Source of the DNA: Liolophura sinensis
Lineage: Eukaryota; Mollusca; Polyplacophora; Chitonida; Chitonidae
Assembly: GCF_032854445.1 (NCBI RefSeq)
Contig: NC_088305.1
Span: forward strand, 7,423,517 to 7,487,516
Direction: 5' to 3'
DNA: 64,000 nucleotides
The notes under the pieces are model-generated. The model ran no database searches. It saw only the letters and a program-made list of their open reading frames with translations, and was not told the DNA's origin. The translations under genes and the position numbers were made by a program. Of this stretch, positions 24,855 through 34,656 are shown piece by piece; position 1 is the first letter of the stretch, and every line of letters starts with the position of its first letter.

Positions 24855-25477
24855 CAAAACTAATTTCGTGATGATGTCTGGATAAACAATATTTTAAAAA
24901 AACGTTTGTGAACTGAATTTTTTTCTACTTTCAACAGACGTTCCTCAAACACTATCACACTGTCGACGAGTTAGACGCTGTCCACTACTCAGTATCTTGG
25001 AATTAACTGCAGAGCAAGAACATGGGCTTCACGATGGTTACTATCTCAATCCACGAAATCTCACCTTCATAATGGCCACTGCCTCAGTCCGCGCAATCTC
25101 GCTGCTCTCACTTGCGTGACCGTCCAGTAGTTCAGCCTTAAAACGGATCTATGCGCAACTAAAGTGGTGAAGGTTCGACTTTCCATTTGGCTATTGTCCT
25201 TTACATTGTTCTGAAGGTGATTCGATCCTTAGACATATCTTTGTACAGACTAAACATATGTATCGTTGGAAACGGCTTTGTGAAAACCGGCTAGCCAGTT
25301 ACACATATGCATCAAGGCAAGTGAGCACGCATTTGTTTCCCTTTGGCTTTTATATTTTCTCTTTGAACAGTGCAAGTGAAGCAAGGTTATCCTCAAGGTG
25401 TACTTGTGTGAAACAAAAACCCGCCAGCATGTCTGAAGCAATTAAAAGCAGTGTTTTTCGGTATGTTGGATAAGAGA

Positions 25478-25926
25478 TGAAAGTTTGATCCATACAGACA
25501 AGCCGAAAGTGTCATCCAGTCGGACAAACTGAAAGTGTGATCCAGATAGACAAACTGAAGGTATGATCCAGATAAGCTGACAGTTCCATCCAGATAAACA
25601 AGCTGAAAGTGTGCTGCACAAGTTGAAAGTGTGATCCAGACACACAGGTTGAAAGTGTGATCCATATAAACAAGTAGAAATTATGCTCCAGATAGACAGG
25701 TTGAAAGTGTGACCCAGATAGACAAGTTGAATGTGTAATCCAGACAGACAAGTTGAAAGTGTGCTTCGAATAAACAAGCTGAAGGTGTGTTCCAGACAGA
25801 TAAGCTGAAAGTGTGCTCCAGACAGACAAGCTGTAAATGTGTTCCAGATGGACAAGCAGGAAATGTCATTATGCTTAAATGTTGGTTCAGATAGACAGGC
25901 GAATAAAGAATTTATCTGAAACATTC
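25478..25926. repeat. 26-bp minisatellite, about 17 copies
   Basis: Units of the form GTTGAAAGTGTGATCCAGAT plus AGACAA. A unit of 26 bp shifts frame at each copy, yet all minus-strand frames happen to stay open, giving spurious Cys/Ser/Leu-rich reading frames. Confidence 0.95.
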
Positions 25927-26155
25927 TGCAGCGGAACTGTAGCGGATTCTTGTTTAGAAATACGGTGTTTAAGCTCTGCTATAAGAGTAGAAATTGTCTG
26001 GAGATGAGGAAAGTTTGTTTTTGAAATGGAACAAAAAATGACATCTATTTGGGGTGTTGTGTGCATGTGAGTGTTTTATCCGTTCTACAGTGCCAGAAAT
26101 ATTCTTGTCTTTTGTTTACAGAGAAAACGCTGAGATCATTTCATTAATACCAAGC

Positions 26156-26590
26156 ATGTCAGGATTGCGTAACGCCTGCTCGATCACGTGGCTGTTCATT
26201 ATGTGTGTGCAACACTGGTCCTTAGGGGTCGTCAATTTACCAGTGACCAAGAAACTCCATTCCAACCCTCAGGAGAGTTGTTCTCAAAAACTGATCCGAA
26301 TACGTGTAGAAAAGCCCGGATGTACACCCATTGATGTGCTGACGATCGGATGTGCCGGAACCTGTCGATCTCGCTCGGTTCCCGAGTGGAAGTACGAAGA
26401 ACAGACACTGCGCATGATCCCTCATTGCACATGCTGTAAACCTCACGTTCGCAAACAGAAGTTAATCCATTTGAGTTGCCCGAATTCTTACCCTCCACAA
26501 CAGCAGATCCTACTTCCGGCTGCATTTCACTGCGCATGTCGGCCTTGCTCCGATGCGGAACCGGAATCTGAAAGACCGTATGATTACTGA
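26156..26590 (+). CDS. Secreted single-domain cystine-knot (CTCK) protein, bursicon/DAN-like
   Basis: Predicted extracellular signalling ligand of 144 residues. The N-terminus (residues 1-29, TWLFIMCV core) looks like a signal peptide. The cystine-knot domain spans about 42-131, with Cys at 42, 56, 66, 70, 91, 93, 94, 108, 126, 128 and 131. Landmarks are KPGC, CAGTC (the CxGxC ring motif), CTCC, LSCP and CACRPC. Spacing of 13, 9 and 3 residues between the first four cysteines, and 13 between CC and the next C, matches bursicon and the DAN family. The adjacent CC and CRPC favour bursicon alpha, while SVP and CCKP...CP..PP also recall gremlin/NBL1. Bursicon acts through LGR receptors; DAN proteins antagonise BMPs. 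I chose ATG 26156 because a good acceptor (TTTTGTTTACAG, ending 26121) lies just upstream and the signal peptide follows. An in-frame ATG at 26054 would precede that acceptor. The coding part is one exon and a 5' UTR exon is likely. Family call is solid, exact orthology is not. Confidence 0.8.
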   Translation: MSGLRNACSITWLFIMCVQHWSLGVVNLPVTKKLHSNPQESCSQKLIRIRVEKPGCTPIDVLTIGCAGTCRSRSVPEWKYEEQTLRMIPHCTCCKPHVRKQKLIHLSCPNSYPPQQQILLPAAFHCACRPCSDAEPESERPYDY

Positions 26591-26614
26591 ACTTATTGAC
26601 TATATAGTCTTGAT

Positions 26615-26620
26615 AATAAA
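26615..26620 (+). other. Candidate polyadenylation signal of the CTCK gene
   Basis: AATAAA, 25 bp after the stop codon, with further AT-rich sequence. The spacing is short for a 3' UTR, so a later site may be used. Confidence 0.4.
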
Positions 26621-26624
26621 TGTA

Positions 26625-27770
26625 AATAATGAGACTATAAAAGCATAATATGATTATATAAAGATATAAAAATTGAATAAATGATAAATACTAAAATAAA
26701 AAAAGAAAGACAATTTGAAATCCTCCGTATCTCATGTTTTATGTTATTATTGGAGTAACAGTGTAGTGCAGATGGATGTACTAAACCATTAGGTTAACTC
26801 ACTGGCATGCAACCAGAATAAAAGCGGGTACCCAGCAGTCCTTTTTCCTTCACTTCAACATTAATTTTAAATGTGAACTTAAGAACCATTTTAATGTTGA
26901 TGGGTACCGATGATGTCACACGGCCTTTTGAACTTTTCAGTATAATTGGCGCTAATAAATATTTAAGTTATATTATGACAGTAAGCAAATGGGTTAGAGC
27001 AAAAAATATAAATTTGTGACGTCACCGTGGGACCGACATTATTAAGACAACAAATGTAATCTAAGGTATCTTAGATGCAGTTTACTTTCTGATGCGACAT
27101 TCTTCTTTGTTATTGTTGTTTTTGTGGTTTTGTTTAAAACTTGCTCTATCTTAATAACATGAAGCTAACTTAACGTTTTGCTTGTCACCAGTGTCTATGT
27201 ATGACTAAGAGACGAATCGCACCTTTTCAGGTGCTTGTCGAAATTGTTTGATTTCTTTTTTCTGGGAATGGCGCAATGTTGCCCTGCCCGTCAGACACGG
27301 GGGCATGAATCAAAGAGTCTACCGATATTGAAGCCCTGCAATCCAGACATGTGGTTGCTTAAAATATGTTATAATATTCTGAGTGATGTGGGGGTAATTG
27401 ATTCTAAATTTTATGGCAAAGTTTATGCCTTTTCTTGCTAGGGAACAGTGGTCTTTATTCCGCAATCGTCGTTAACGTGAAAGGGGAACTGTTCGCTTTG
27501 AACACGCAGGTGAAGGTAGTGGCGGTTACGCGTATCTGATTGGTCAATGAAGATTAGTAATCTCTGATCATTGACCATTGGTGATCTTTGATTAGTGATC
27601 TTTGATTGGTTATTGACGATTTGTGATCGCCTGTCTTCAGCCCTCGTAACAACTGGAAAGTACAGTACCGGTATTTTACATTAGTTCCTTTGCTACCCGA
27701 TTTTAATGAGGCTGCATGTAAATCTTTATCATGGCTCGTGTACAATTAACCTAACAGGTACCTAACACAC
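26625..27770. other. Intergenic stretch, no gene recognised
   Basis: Short direct repeats of GTGATCTTTGATT occur near 27575-27610. Nothing else is recognised. Confidence 0.4.
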
Positions 27771-27774
27771 CGCA

Positions 27775-27905
27775 GGCTTACCAATGGTTAGAGCTGAGGT
27801 AGCGAGAGCTGGATTCGAGCCTGCACCCTCACTGATACAGGCCGATCTGGTGTTGTGAGAACACAGTTTTCGTCGCACGAGAAGACACAATACAGCTTGT
27901 GTCAC
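27775..27905 (+). mobile_element. tRNA-like SINE remnant
   Basis: CCAATGGTTAGAGCTGAGGT followed about 20 bp later by GGATTCGAGCCTGCACC resembles pol III A and B boxes. It continues with GAGAAGACACAATACAG, a block shared with family D. Too diverged for a functional tRNA. Confidence 0.55.
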
Positions 27906-28093
27906 AGCGATATTTGGAACAAAACGGAAAATGTAATACACTTAAAATGAAAAGCAATCGAGCTCGAACACAACTCTAATAGGGACAATTTCCGGGAGTA
28001 CATCGCTAGGACCGAATTGTTTTTGGCGGGTGATTTCATTTAGACACCTGTTTCGATTTCAACTGTCATGGCAAATTCTGCATGGCCGGGAGT

Positions 28094-28285
28094 AGACCGT
28101 GGTCAAGTGGTTAAGGTACTTGGCTTTTAAATCGCTGGGATTCACGAGATGCGGGTTCAATCCCGAGGTTGGCGAGGGAATTTGTTCGCGAGGGTGAAAC
28201 AACAATGAGATCACTGTCTACGCGGCCTCGGACCCCTCCCCCCCCCCCCCCACCATAGTATAGGTGAAAAAACAATCAATTAAAT
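28094..28285 (+). mobile_element. tRNA-derived SINE, third family
   Basis: GTGGTCAAGTGGTTAAGGTA (A box) and GCGGGTTCAATCCCGAGG (B box) give a well-preserved tRNA-like head at about 28096-28175. A non-tRNA body with a C-run (28237-28250) and a CAATCAATTAAATG tail follows. The related but decayed element at 37715-38080 supports a SINE rather than a tRNA gene. Confidence 0.7.
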
Positions 28286-28289
28286 GTAC

Positions 28290-29265
28290 CAAATATCTTC
28301 TGATATCAACTGTGTCCATTTACATCACCAGAAATCTATTTATTTACTTACACATATGGTTTGTGTATAAGGCGGCCGATTTCATCAGTTATGTATAATA
28401 CGACGGCTGTTAGTACCATAGATGGAGGAAAATAAAGTGTAAAGTAAGAGACTCCTTGACCTAGCCTGGTATTGAACCAACACACCCCGGGTGTCCTAGC
28501 TGTCGATTAAAATTCTTTATACTAGTAATTCATGTAACACATCCACAGCCTCTTGTGTATATATGTGTATGCTGCTGACACACATTTCATTGTGAATGTG
28601 CACATTTGTACACAATCGTTTTAAGAGAGTAGAGTGTTCCAGCAGGTAATATCTGAATGGTCATAATGAAAAAAAAACAGATTGATAGCTTGAAGGGTTT
28701 TTCACGACGTATACTCAGTGGTATCTCATTTAGATGGTAGGGGTAAGTTGTAGAGGTGCACGAAACAGAGTGCACGGAATAAACCACCAACCTTTTGCAG
28801 GTTACCGACCTGAGGAACTTTCGTTCATGTTACATGTATATCGAAAAACAAGTGACCTCCAGAATTAGGCTTCTAATCACACAGTCGCATTACAGCCGTC
28901 ATCCATGATGGATGACAACGTCCAAAGAACCCCCCTCTTCCCCCCAAAAAAGCAAGAAGCCACAAAGGAACGGAAAAAATGTACAGTTTAAGAAATTAGT
29001 ACGGATTCATGTAATATAAGCAGCCAACAGTTTGCATTGATGATGGAAAGACGCAAGGATGACTCCCAACATCGAGCAAATAGTTTGTATTTTATTTTAT
29101 GAGTGTCAAAAAAATATTAAATTTCTCTCTGAAAATATACGGTTCGTGTTTTACTAGATTTGTCTATAAAACTATTTACTCTTGACACTGTACACATAAA
29201 GTAAGAGTAAGTAAGTAAATAAAGTTAAAGAAAGTTAACAAGGATGTGAGGTACATAAGCCAGGC
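28290..29265. other. Intergenic stretch, repeat remnants only
   Basis: A B-box-like antisense fragment (GGTATTGAACCAACAC) near 28469 suggests another old SINE. No gene is recognised. Confidence 0.4.
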
Positions 29266-29266
29266 A

Positions 29267-29330
29267 ACTGAAAATTATGCATAAAATACTTTCATTTATT
29301 TGGATCATTTATTTATACATTTTTTTTTAC
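29267..29330. repeat. Fragment matching the terminal arm of the 39220-39600 fold-back element
   Basis: AACTGAAAATTATGCATAAA and ATACTTTCATTTAT match the arms of that element. Confidence 0.6.
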
Positions 29331-29699
29331 TTTTTAAATAGAGTTAAATACATTTCAATTTCCAAATTCTATGACGCACTTTTTACGATTTTATGATAGG
29401 TTATATACTCTACATGGTTTATGCAGGAATGCGATATAAAAGACAACAGTACAGAAAGAAAAATCAGAGCAGTGACGATGGTTGGCCAATGGCCAGTCCG
29501 ATGGCTTCTAATGATTTCTACCAACGTCACAAGTTATTATTGCAAAAACTGCTGTATCAAACTAGCTATTCTATCAAACACTTTCACCCCCAGTTTCTTA
29601 AATTTTACTCTGAGTATAAGTCCATGTAATTATGGACTGATGAGACTACCCCAAATGCTTTGTTGTCTACACATTTAATAAAGAATCAAGTGAAACAAT

Positions 29700-30120
29700 G
29701 TAAAAAGGGTCAGGTCTGGAGAATAGTCTATCTGGGGAAGCCCGGCTTATGCAGGAATACAATGGGACTAAAGACGCTTAGCATAGAGAGTAATACTAAA
29801 GCAGCGGCGAAAGTGTGATAGCTGTCAAATGGTCATGCGTAACCGCTGAAATACGGTCTCTTGTCAGTTAACCTCAAACAGGGTTTTATTCAATCTGTTT
29901 ATGTAAATGTATATAATATTCTAGCAACTTACAAGCTCTGTGAATAACACAATTGCTTAAGGAGAATTAGGTAAAAAAGAATGCAGTGGCGTTAATTGCA
30001 ATTTATTACATGTCACGGGTCTAAAATTACTCAAAATGCTATGTTGTCACCTTAGAATTCAATCATTTAAATACGTTTAATTTCGTTTTAAAAAATCAAA
30101 AATGAAATCTTAGTTCTCGT
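29700..30120. repeat. Dispersed repeat, partial match to 31180-31570
   Basis: Shared blocks include CCCGGCTTATG(C/T)A(G/A)GAA and TACGGTC followed by CTTGTCAGT or GTCTGTCAGT. This is a weaker match than 992-1335 against 31305-31570. Confidence 0.4.
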
Positions 30121-30124
30121 AGAT

Positions 30125-31175
30125 ATAACCATTTTCAGGAGTCTGTCTGTAGGTGCTTACTTCTTATTTGGAACCCATAATGGCGGCTTTTCAAGACAAT
30201 TTTATACTAGTATTACGTCAGTTTAATCAGAAGTATGTGGGGATTATCTCTTCAAATTGTGGTATATTTATTAAACTATGAAAGTATACACTTCAGGGTC
30301 GTCTCTGTTGTCATAATCCATTTGACACATAGACAACTGAAATGACGGGAATTTTGTCCAAGACGGTCACCATTTTGGATCATTCGCAGATTTATATATT
30401 GACAGGTGTTTGATACCTGCAGCAAATTCAATATGCGAACACGTTTGGTACTTTTCAAGTGGCCGTCTGTTAGCTTGATAAAAATCAAAAAGGACGGTCA
30501 TTTTTTTCAAAATGGCAGCCTATCGAGGTAAATAATACAGTTTTTGAAGTAGAAGTCCAACTATCACAACGAACTGAACATATTTAAAAGAAAGCGTATT
30601 TTGTTTAAGAGTGGACGAAAATAAAATAAAATCTTGATGCACATAAAACTATAACTTACATTGATTTCAGTTGCACGAGTGGACATTTGTCGAACATACA
30701 TATTTAGTGCAAGATCAGGGAATTGCTTTCTTTGTTTACAGAGGAGGCGAGGTATATGGCGTTAGTGGGTGTGTCCAAGTGCAAAAAATGCCTGCACTCG
30801 GGACTGAACCAGGAACTACGTCACTGAGTGTTTACATTATATCGATTGTTTACCGTCGTCAACCCGTGGCGTCAACGCCTTTTCCGGAGTCTCTGGAACT
30901 TCCGGAATGGTATACATGTTTATCTTCTGTGACATTGACCTCTGACTACATACGGTGCGTGTGTACCTTGATTGAGGTGATCGCATTGCCAACCTACATA
31001 TACATGTATACAGGGCAATAACGTGTACGGTGACATTTATCAGTTTTAACATTTGTAATGTAATCTTTCGGAACACTGCTTTAAACAAATGCGCAACAAA
31101 TTATTTGATTTGACCCAGGAATCATGTCTAAGGCGTTAAAAACAAAAAGAGGAGTAAAATAAACAATGAAAACAG
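30125..31175. other. Intergenic stretch, no gene recognised
   Basis: Open frames here have no recognisable domain. Confidence 0.4.
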
Positions 31176-31179
31176 TGCG

Positions 31180-31570
31180 AAGGGACCATGTCTTGGGGAA
31201 GCTTAGAATGTCAGCAGAACCCCGGCTTATGTAAGAAAACGGTATAAAAATATACGCAATATGGAAGGCCATTAAGCACTGTCCAAGAGAGTTAGTCCGA
31301 TATTTATGGTAAAATTTTTCCAACCAAGCAAAATACGTTAAGATTTTACGGTCGTCTGTCAGTGGGAATAGTTAATGTCACATCCATATATTTTACCTGA
31401 AATAGTTTAAGATCAAATCGCAAAAGCATTCACATTGCAATTATTAGTTCAGCAGTCTGTGTACGTGTAACAAATGTTAAAACTTGATATGACGCCACTG
31501 GTTACAATTTGGTCAGAAAAAAACCCGCCGCAGAATCCAATATTTCAATGGACTGGACTGAAAGAAATTG
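31180..31570. repeat. Dispersed repeat, unclassified (second copy)
   Basis: Its right part (31305-31570) aligns with 992-1335 and its left part with 29700 onward. Together these suggest a family longer than 400 bp. Confidence 0.5.
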
Positions 31571-31737
31571 ATATGCGTATTATTATATTATATAATATTA
31601 TGTATTGGCCACCTATTTTAATCTGCCTAGTCTAACAAACTTGCTTGACCAACAGATTTAATTTGGTTATACAGTTATGTCTTTTTTCCATTTTCTAGAC
31701 GAAAAATTTAGTGCAGCCATATCTAGTCTCAAAGGAG

Positions 31738-31884
31738 TCGTAACGTTATGCCGGTCGTAAATACCAAGGGGACATATGCCGTCAGTGTGCGACGTCATGG
31801 TGATTAGGCCGTCGTAACGTTATGCCGGTCGTAAATACCAAGGGGACATATGCCGTCAGTGTGCGACGTCATTGTGACTAGGCC
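31738..31884. repeat. 73-bp tandem duplication, 2 copies
   Basis: GTCGTAACGTTATGCCGGTC ... GTGCGACGTCAT occurs at 31738 and 31811 with very few differences, indicating a recent duplication. Confidence 0.95.
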
Positions 31885-32252
31885 AGCGTAACGACGCCTT
31901 TGAGACTCCCCCCACCCACCCCCACCTCCACCGTAGCCAATGTTTCAATTTGGCCACACGTCGAACATTGCCTTTTTCCTTTTCTCAAAGCATACAAAAG
32001 TACATGGCCAGGGGAATGCCTATCATTATCATTAACCCAAGGAGTTTGTTGGTGAAGTACAGACCACATAGCTGAAAGCTTGCTGATAGCCGTTGGGACA
32101 CATGTCAAAGAGAGTTTTTTTAGAATCACAAAGTAACCTTTGACCACTTTCTACAGACTTCTCACCATTTTCGATCACCACTTTGAAATTAGACTAGACC
32201 TTTTTTTAAATAGCTTGTTAACATGATTAGCGTGTTAACACCATTACCAAAA

Positions 32253-32405
32253 ATGTTTATTTATTTATTTGACTGTTGTTTTACGCCGTACCTAAAAATA
32301 TTTCGTTTATACGACGGCAGCCAGCGTTATGGTGGGAGGAAATCGAACAGAATCAGGGGGACACCCTGCTGGCAGACCTTCCCATGTACTACCGTAGGGG
32401 AAGCC
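32253..32405 (-). mobile_element. SINE family A copy, 3' half
   Basis: Reverse-strand TTATTTATTTGACTGTTGTT tail, then ATACGACGGCAGCCAGCGTT and GGCAGACCTTCCCATGTA. An internal piece near the GGATGGTCGTG block is deleted. Confidence 0.8.
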
Positions 32406-32950
32406 ATACTAAAAACCGTTTTGCTGAAGTGCGTTCTAGCGCATGCGCAGCGTCCGTGGAAAATCGTGGCCTTTTTGGCAAGCAGAGTGTACGAAAGAGG
32501 CGATATATACTCTCTACCATGCAGTTCATGTTATCTAGCCTATGGGACGCTGGTTGTGTGCCAATTAAGCCAGTTTGAGAACATTAACGTTATAATAAAT
32601 GTCAGCCACAAAGGTAAATTAGATGAAAGGTCAGATCTGTTCAAATGAAAATAATTGTAAAACTACAGCGCATGCCTTGGTATCATCAAGTAGGAATCCA
32701 AGAATTGAATGTGGAAATATGCTTATCTTAACTGCGGAAATCTGCTATATCTCTAACACATCTTTCTACTGTAGTTACTGCGTCCAATATGACAACTGGT
32801 CTTTTTGTAAAAATGGTATTGTTGGACGTGTAGAGCTTGTGTTTTGACATGTCACTGACCAAAAGCAATTTTTGTAGCCGGTATGACTGATTTTACAGAC
32901 AGCTGGATATAGGCCATTCGATAAAAAAAATAATGTATAGTAATTCTCTA
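32406..32950. other. Intergenic stretch, no gene recognised
   Basis: No conserved protein or repeat family seen. Confidence 0.35.
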
Positions 32951-32959
32951 CATGCATAT

Positions 32960-33320
32960 CAATTTCAGAAGGATCCATCTCTTGGTTTTTGAAAAGATGT
33001 TTAAAAGTAGGTGTTCTAGAAAGGCAAACTTCAAAACCCTTAAAGTTAATAATGTCCGCGAGACCGCTGCCAAACTTCAAGCTGCTGCGAAATGCTGTTT
33101 TCTAGAGAAACGACCCCCCCCCCCCCCCCAAACAAAATTAAGAATGAATGGTCCATCGATTGGTTTTTAGAAGAAGTAACCTAAAAGAGCAAATTTGAAA
33201 ATCCATAAATATAATATTCGCGAGATTGTTGCCAAACTTCAAACAGCTGTTGGATATCTACATTTCAACTGTCATGAATTAGCCGTAGATTGTGCACGAG
33301 TATGTGTTTGGAAATGGCGG
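32960..33320. repeat. About 178-bp direct duplication, 2 copies, diverged
   Basis: GGATCCATCTCTTGGTTTTT near 32970 and TGGTCCATCGATTGGTTTTT near 33148 start matching segments. Both continue to a (C/T)CGCGAGA(C/T)(C/T)G block and GCCAAACTTCAA. The first copy ends in a poly-C run. Confidence 0.75.
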
Positions 33321-33324
33321 GTGT

Positions 33325-34656
33325 TTGAATCTGTAAGGATATTCCACAAACAAAGCTTTTTAGAATTATTATACTTGAACATCATGTGGACATTTTTTAT
33401 TCATTAGGAAATATTCAAGGGTTTAGGTATTAATGCAAAGCAAATCACAATGCTGGCGCATATGCAACACCATAAAAACTAACTGCTTCTAATTGCTTTG
33501 ATATTTTAAATTCCATAGAGTTAGAGTTTATTGCGGTGGGTTAGTCTGCTAGGGATAACTTCACATCAGCTTTTCCTTAATTTCAATATTGGCAATTTTG
33601 GTATATGTATATCCGTGCACGAGGACAGCCAATTACGAATGGACTGGTGCAGTGCCAAGTGCGCCTGACCGGCTTCTCTTTCCAGTGAGGCATGCGGGAC
33701 TATTATAAATATTTGACCCTTGGGATCGGCCTGCAACAAAGAAACGCTCTTGTGGTATGAAGGAAATAATGGCAAATCAGACGTTTAATCCCAAACAGCT
33801 AATCAGTCAGTCAATCACGCAGTCAGTCAGAATATTTCATAAGAAACAATGTAAGTCCCGCTGTAAATGAGTACGTCATGTAAATATGGTTCCCAGCGAC
33901 CCCTCTGCATCTCATTTGTATTTCTTCGCTTTGGAAAATTAATGTAAAAAAGAATTAAAATGTGGTAAAGTAATAAATCAATAAATTTCAAATCTATCTG
34001 TCCAAAATGTATATGTTCTGGGTTGTGTGCCAATAACACCCCGTTTGCTGCTGTCGATATATTTGCTCGGAACAAACATTGGTTGGGTTTGTGTTCACGC
34101 ACCTAGCGGATAGACCTGTTTAGTTGTCAGTAGGCGGTCCCTACACGAGTTGACATACTGTTCTGTCGTACACTGTAATAAGTCCCTACGTTTAGCCTAG
34201 TCAAGGTGTGTTTTTTTTCAAAACAAGAGTTTGTTCATGAATACACGCAGTGTTTTATAAATACTTACATTTATTGCATAAATGCAGTCATTGATGCAGT
34301 AAATTGGATCGGTTTATTGCTTTAAAAAAGTGATTTAGACCTTTTAGTACTGATGATCAAAATTATCAAGCGATCTTATTATCAGTTGTTGGATAAATAT
34401 GTTTAGTATGTTACAGTTAAATATTAAGTACGTTTATTGTCTGCAGCAAAGATATGCTTATCAAACGTTTAAATGCTAAACACCTGTTTGTTTGTTTTTT
34501 TATAGTGAATACTAACGTTGATAGGCAGTTATAAATCATGACGTCCTACAAAACAAATAAATGGGCTATCGTGCAGGCAGAATAGTATTAAAGGGTTGTG
34601 TTTGGAGTCTGGCTTCCAGTGTGTATCTGCGGCACGACTCTAACATACCTGTTGCG
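33325..34656. other. Upstream flank of the alkaline phosphatase gene
   Basis: I recognise no TATA box or CpG-rich promoter with confidence, and no repeat family. The promoter and any 5' UTR exon should lie in or before this stretch. Confidence 0.35.

Noticed and set aside
25442-25924. 160-residue minus-strand frame rich in Cys, Ser and Leu
   Set aside because: Composed wholly of the 26-bp minisatellite; all three frames give similar low-complexity products.
26054-26155. N-terminal extension of the cystine-knot protein
   Set aside because: The extra segment crosses a strong acceptor site ending at 26121 and precedes the signal peptide, so it is more likely intron and 5' UTR.
28094-28175. Possible functional tRNA gene
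   Set aside because: A and B boxes are good but a SINE-like body follows and similar decayed elements occur nearby. I could not fold a clean acceptor stem by eye.
32223-32648. 141-residue frame
   Set aside because: Its N-terminal part is translated SINE family A sequence and the rest has no recognisable domain.
34561-34656. N-terminal extension of alkaline phosphatase from the upstream ATG
   Set aside because: It would put 32 residues before a clear signal peptide. The ATG at 34657 fits a secreted protein better.
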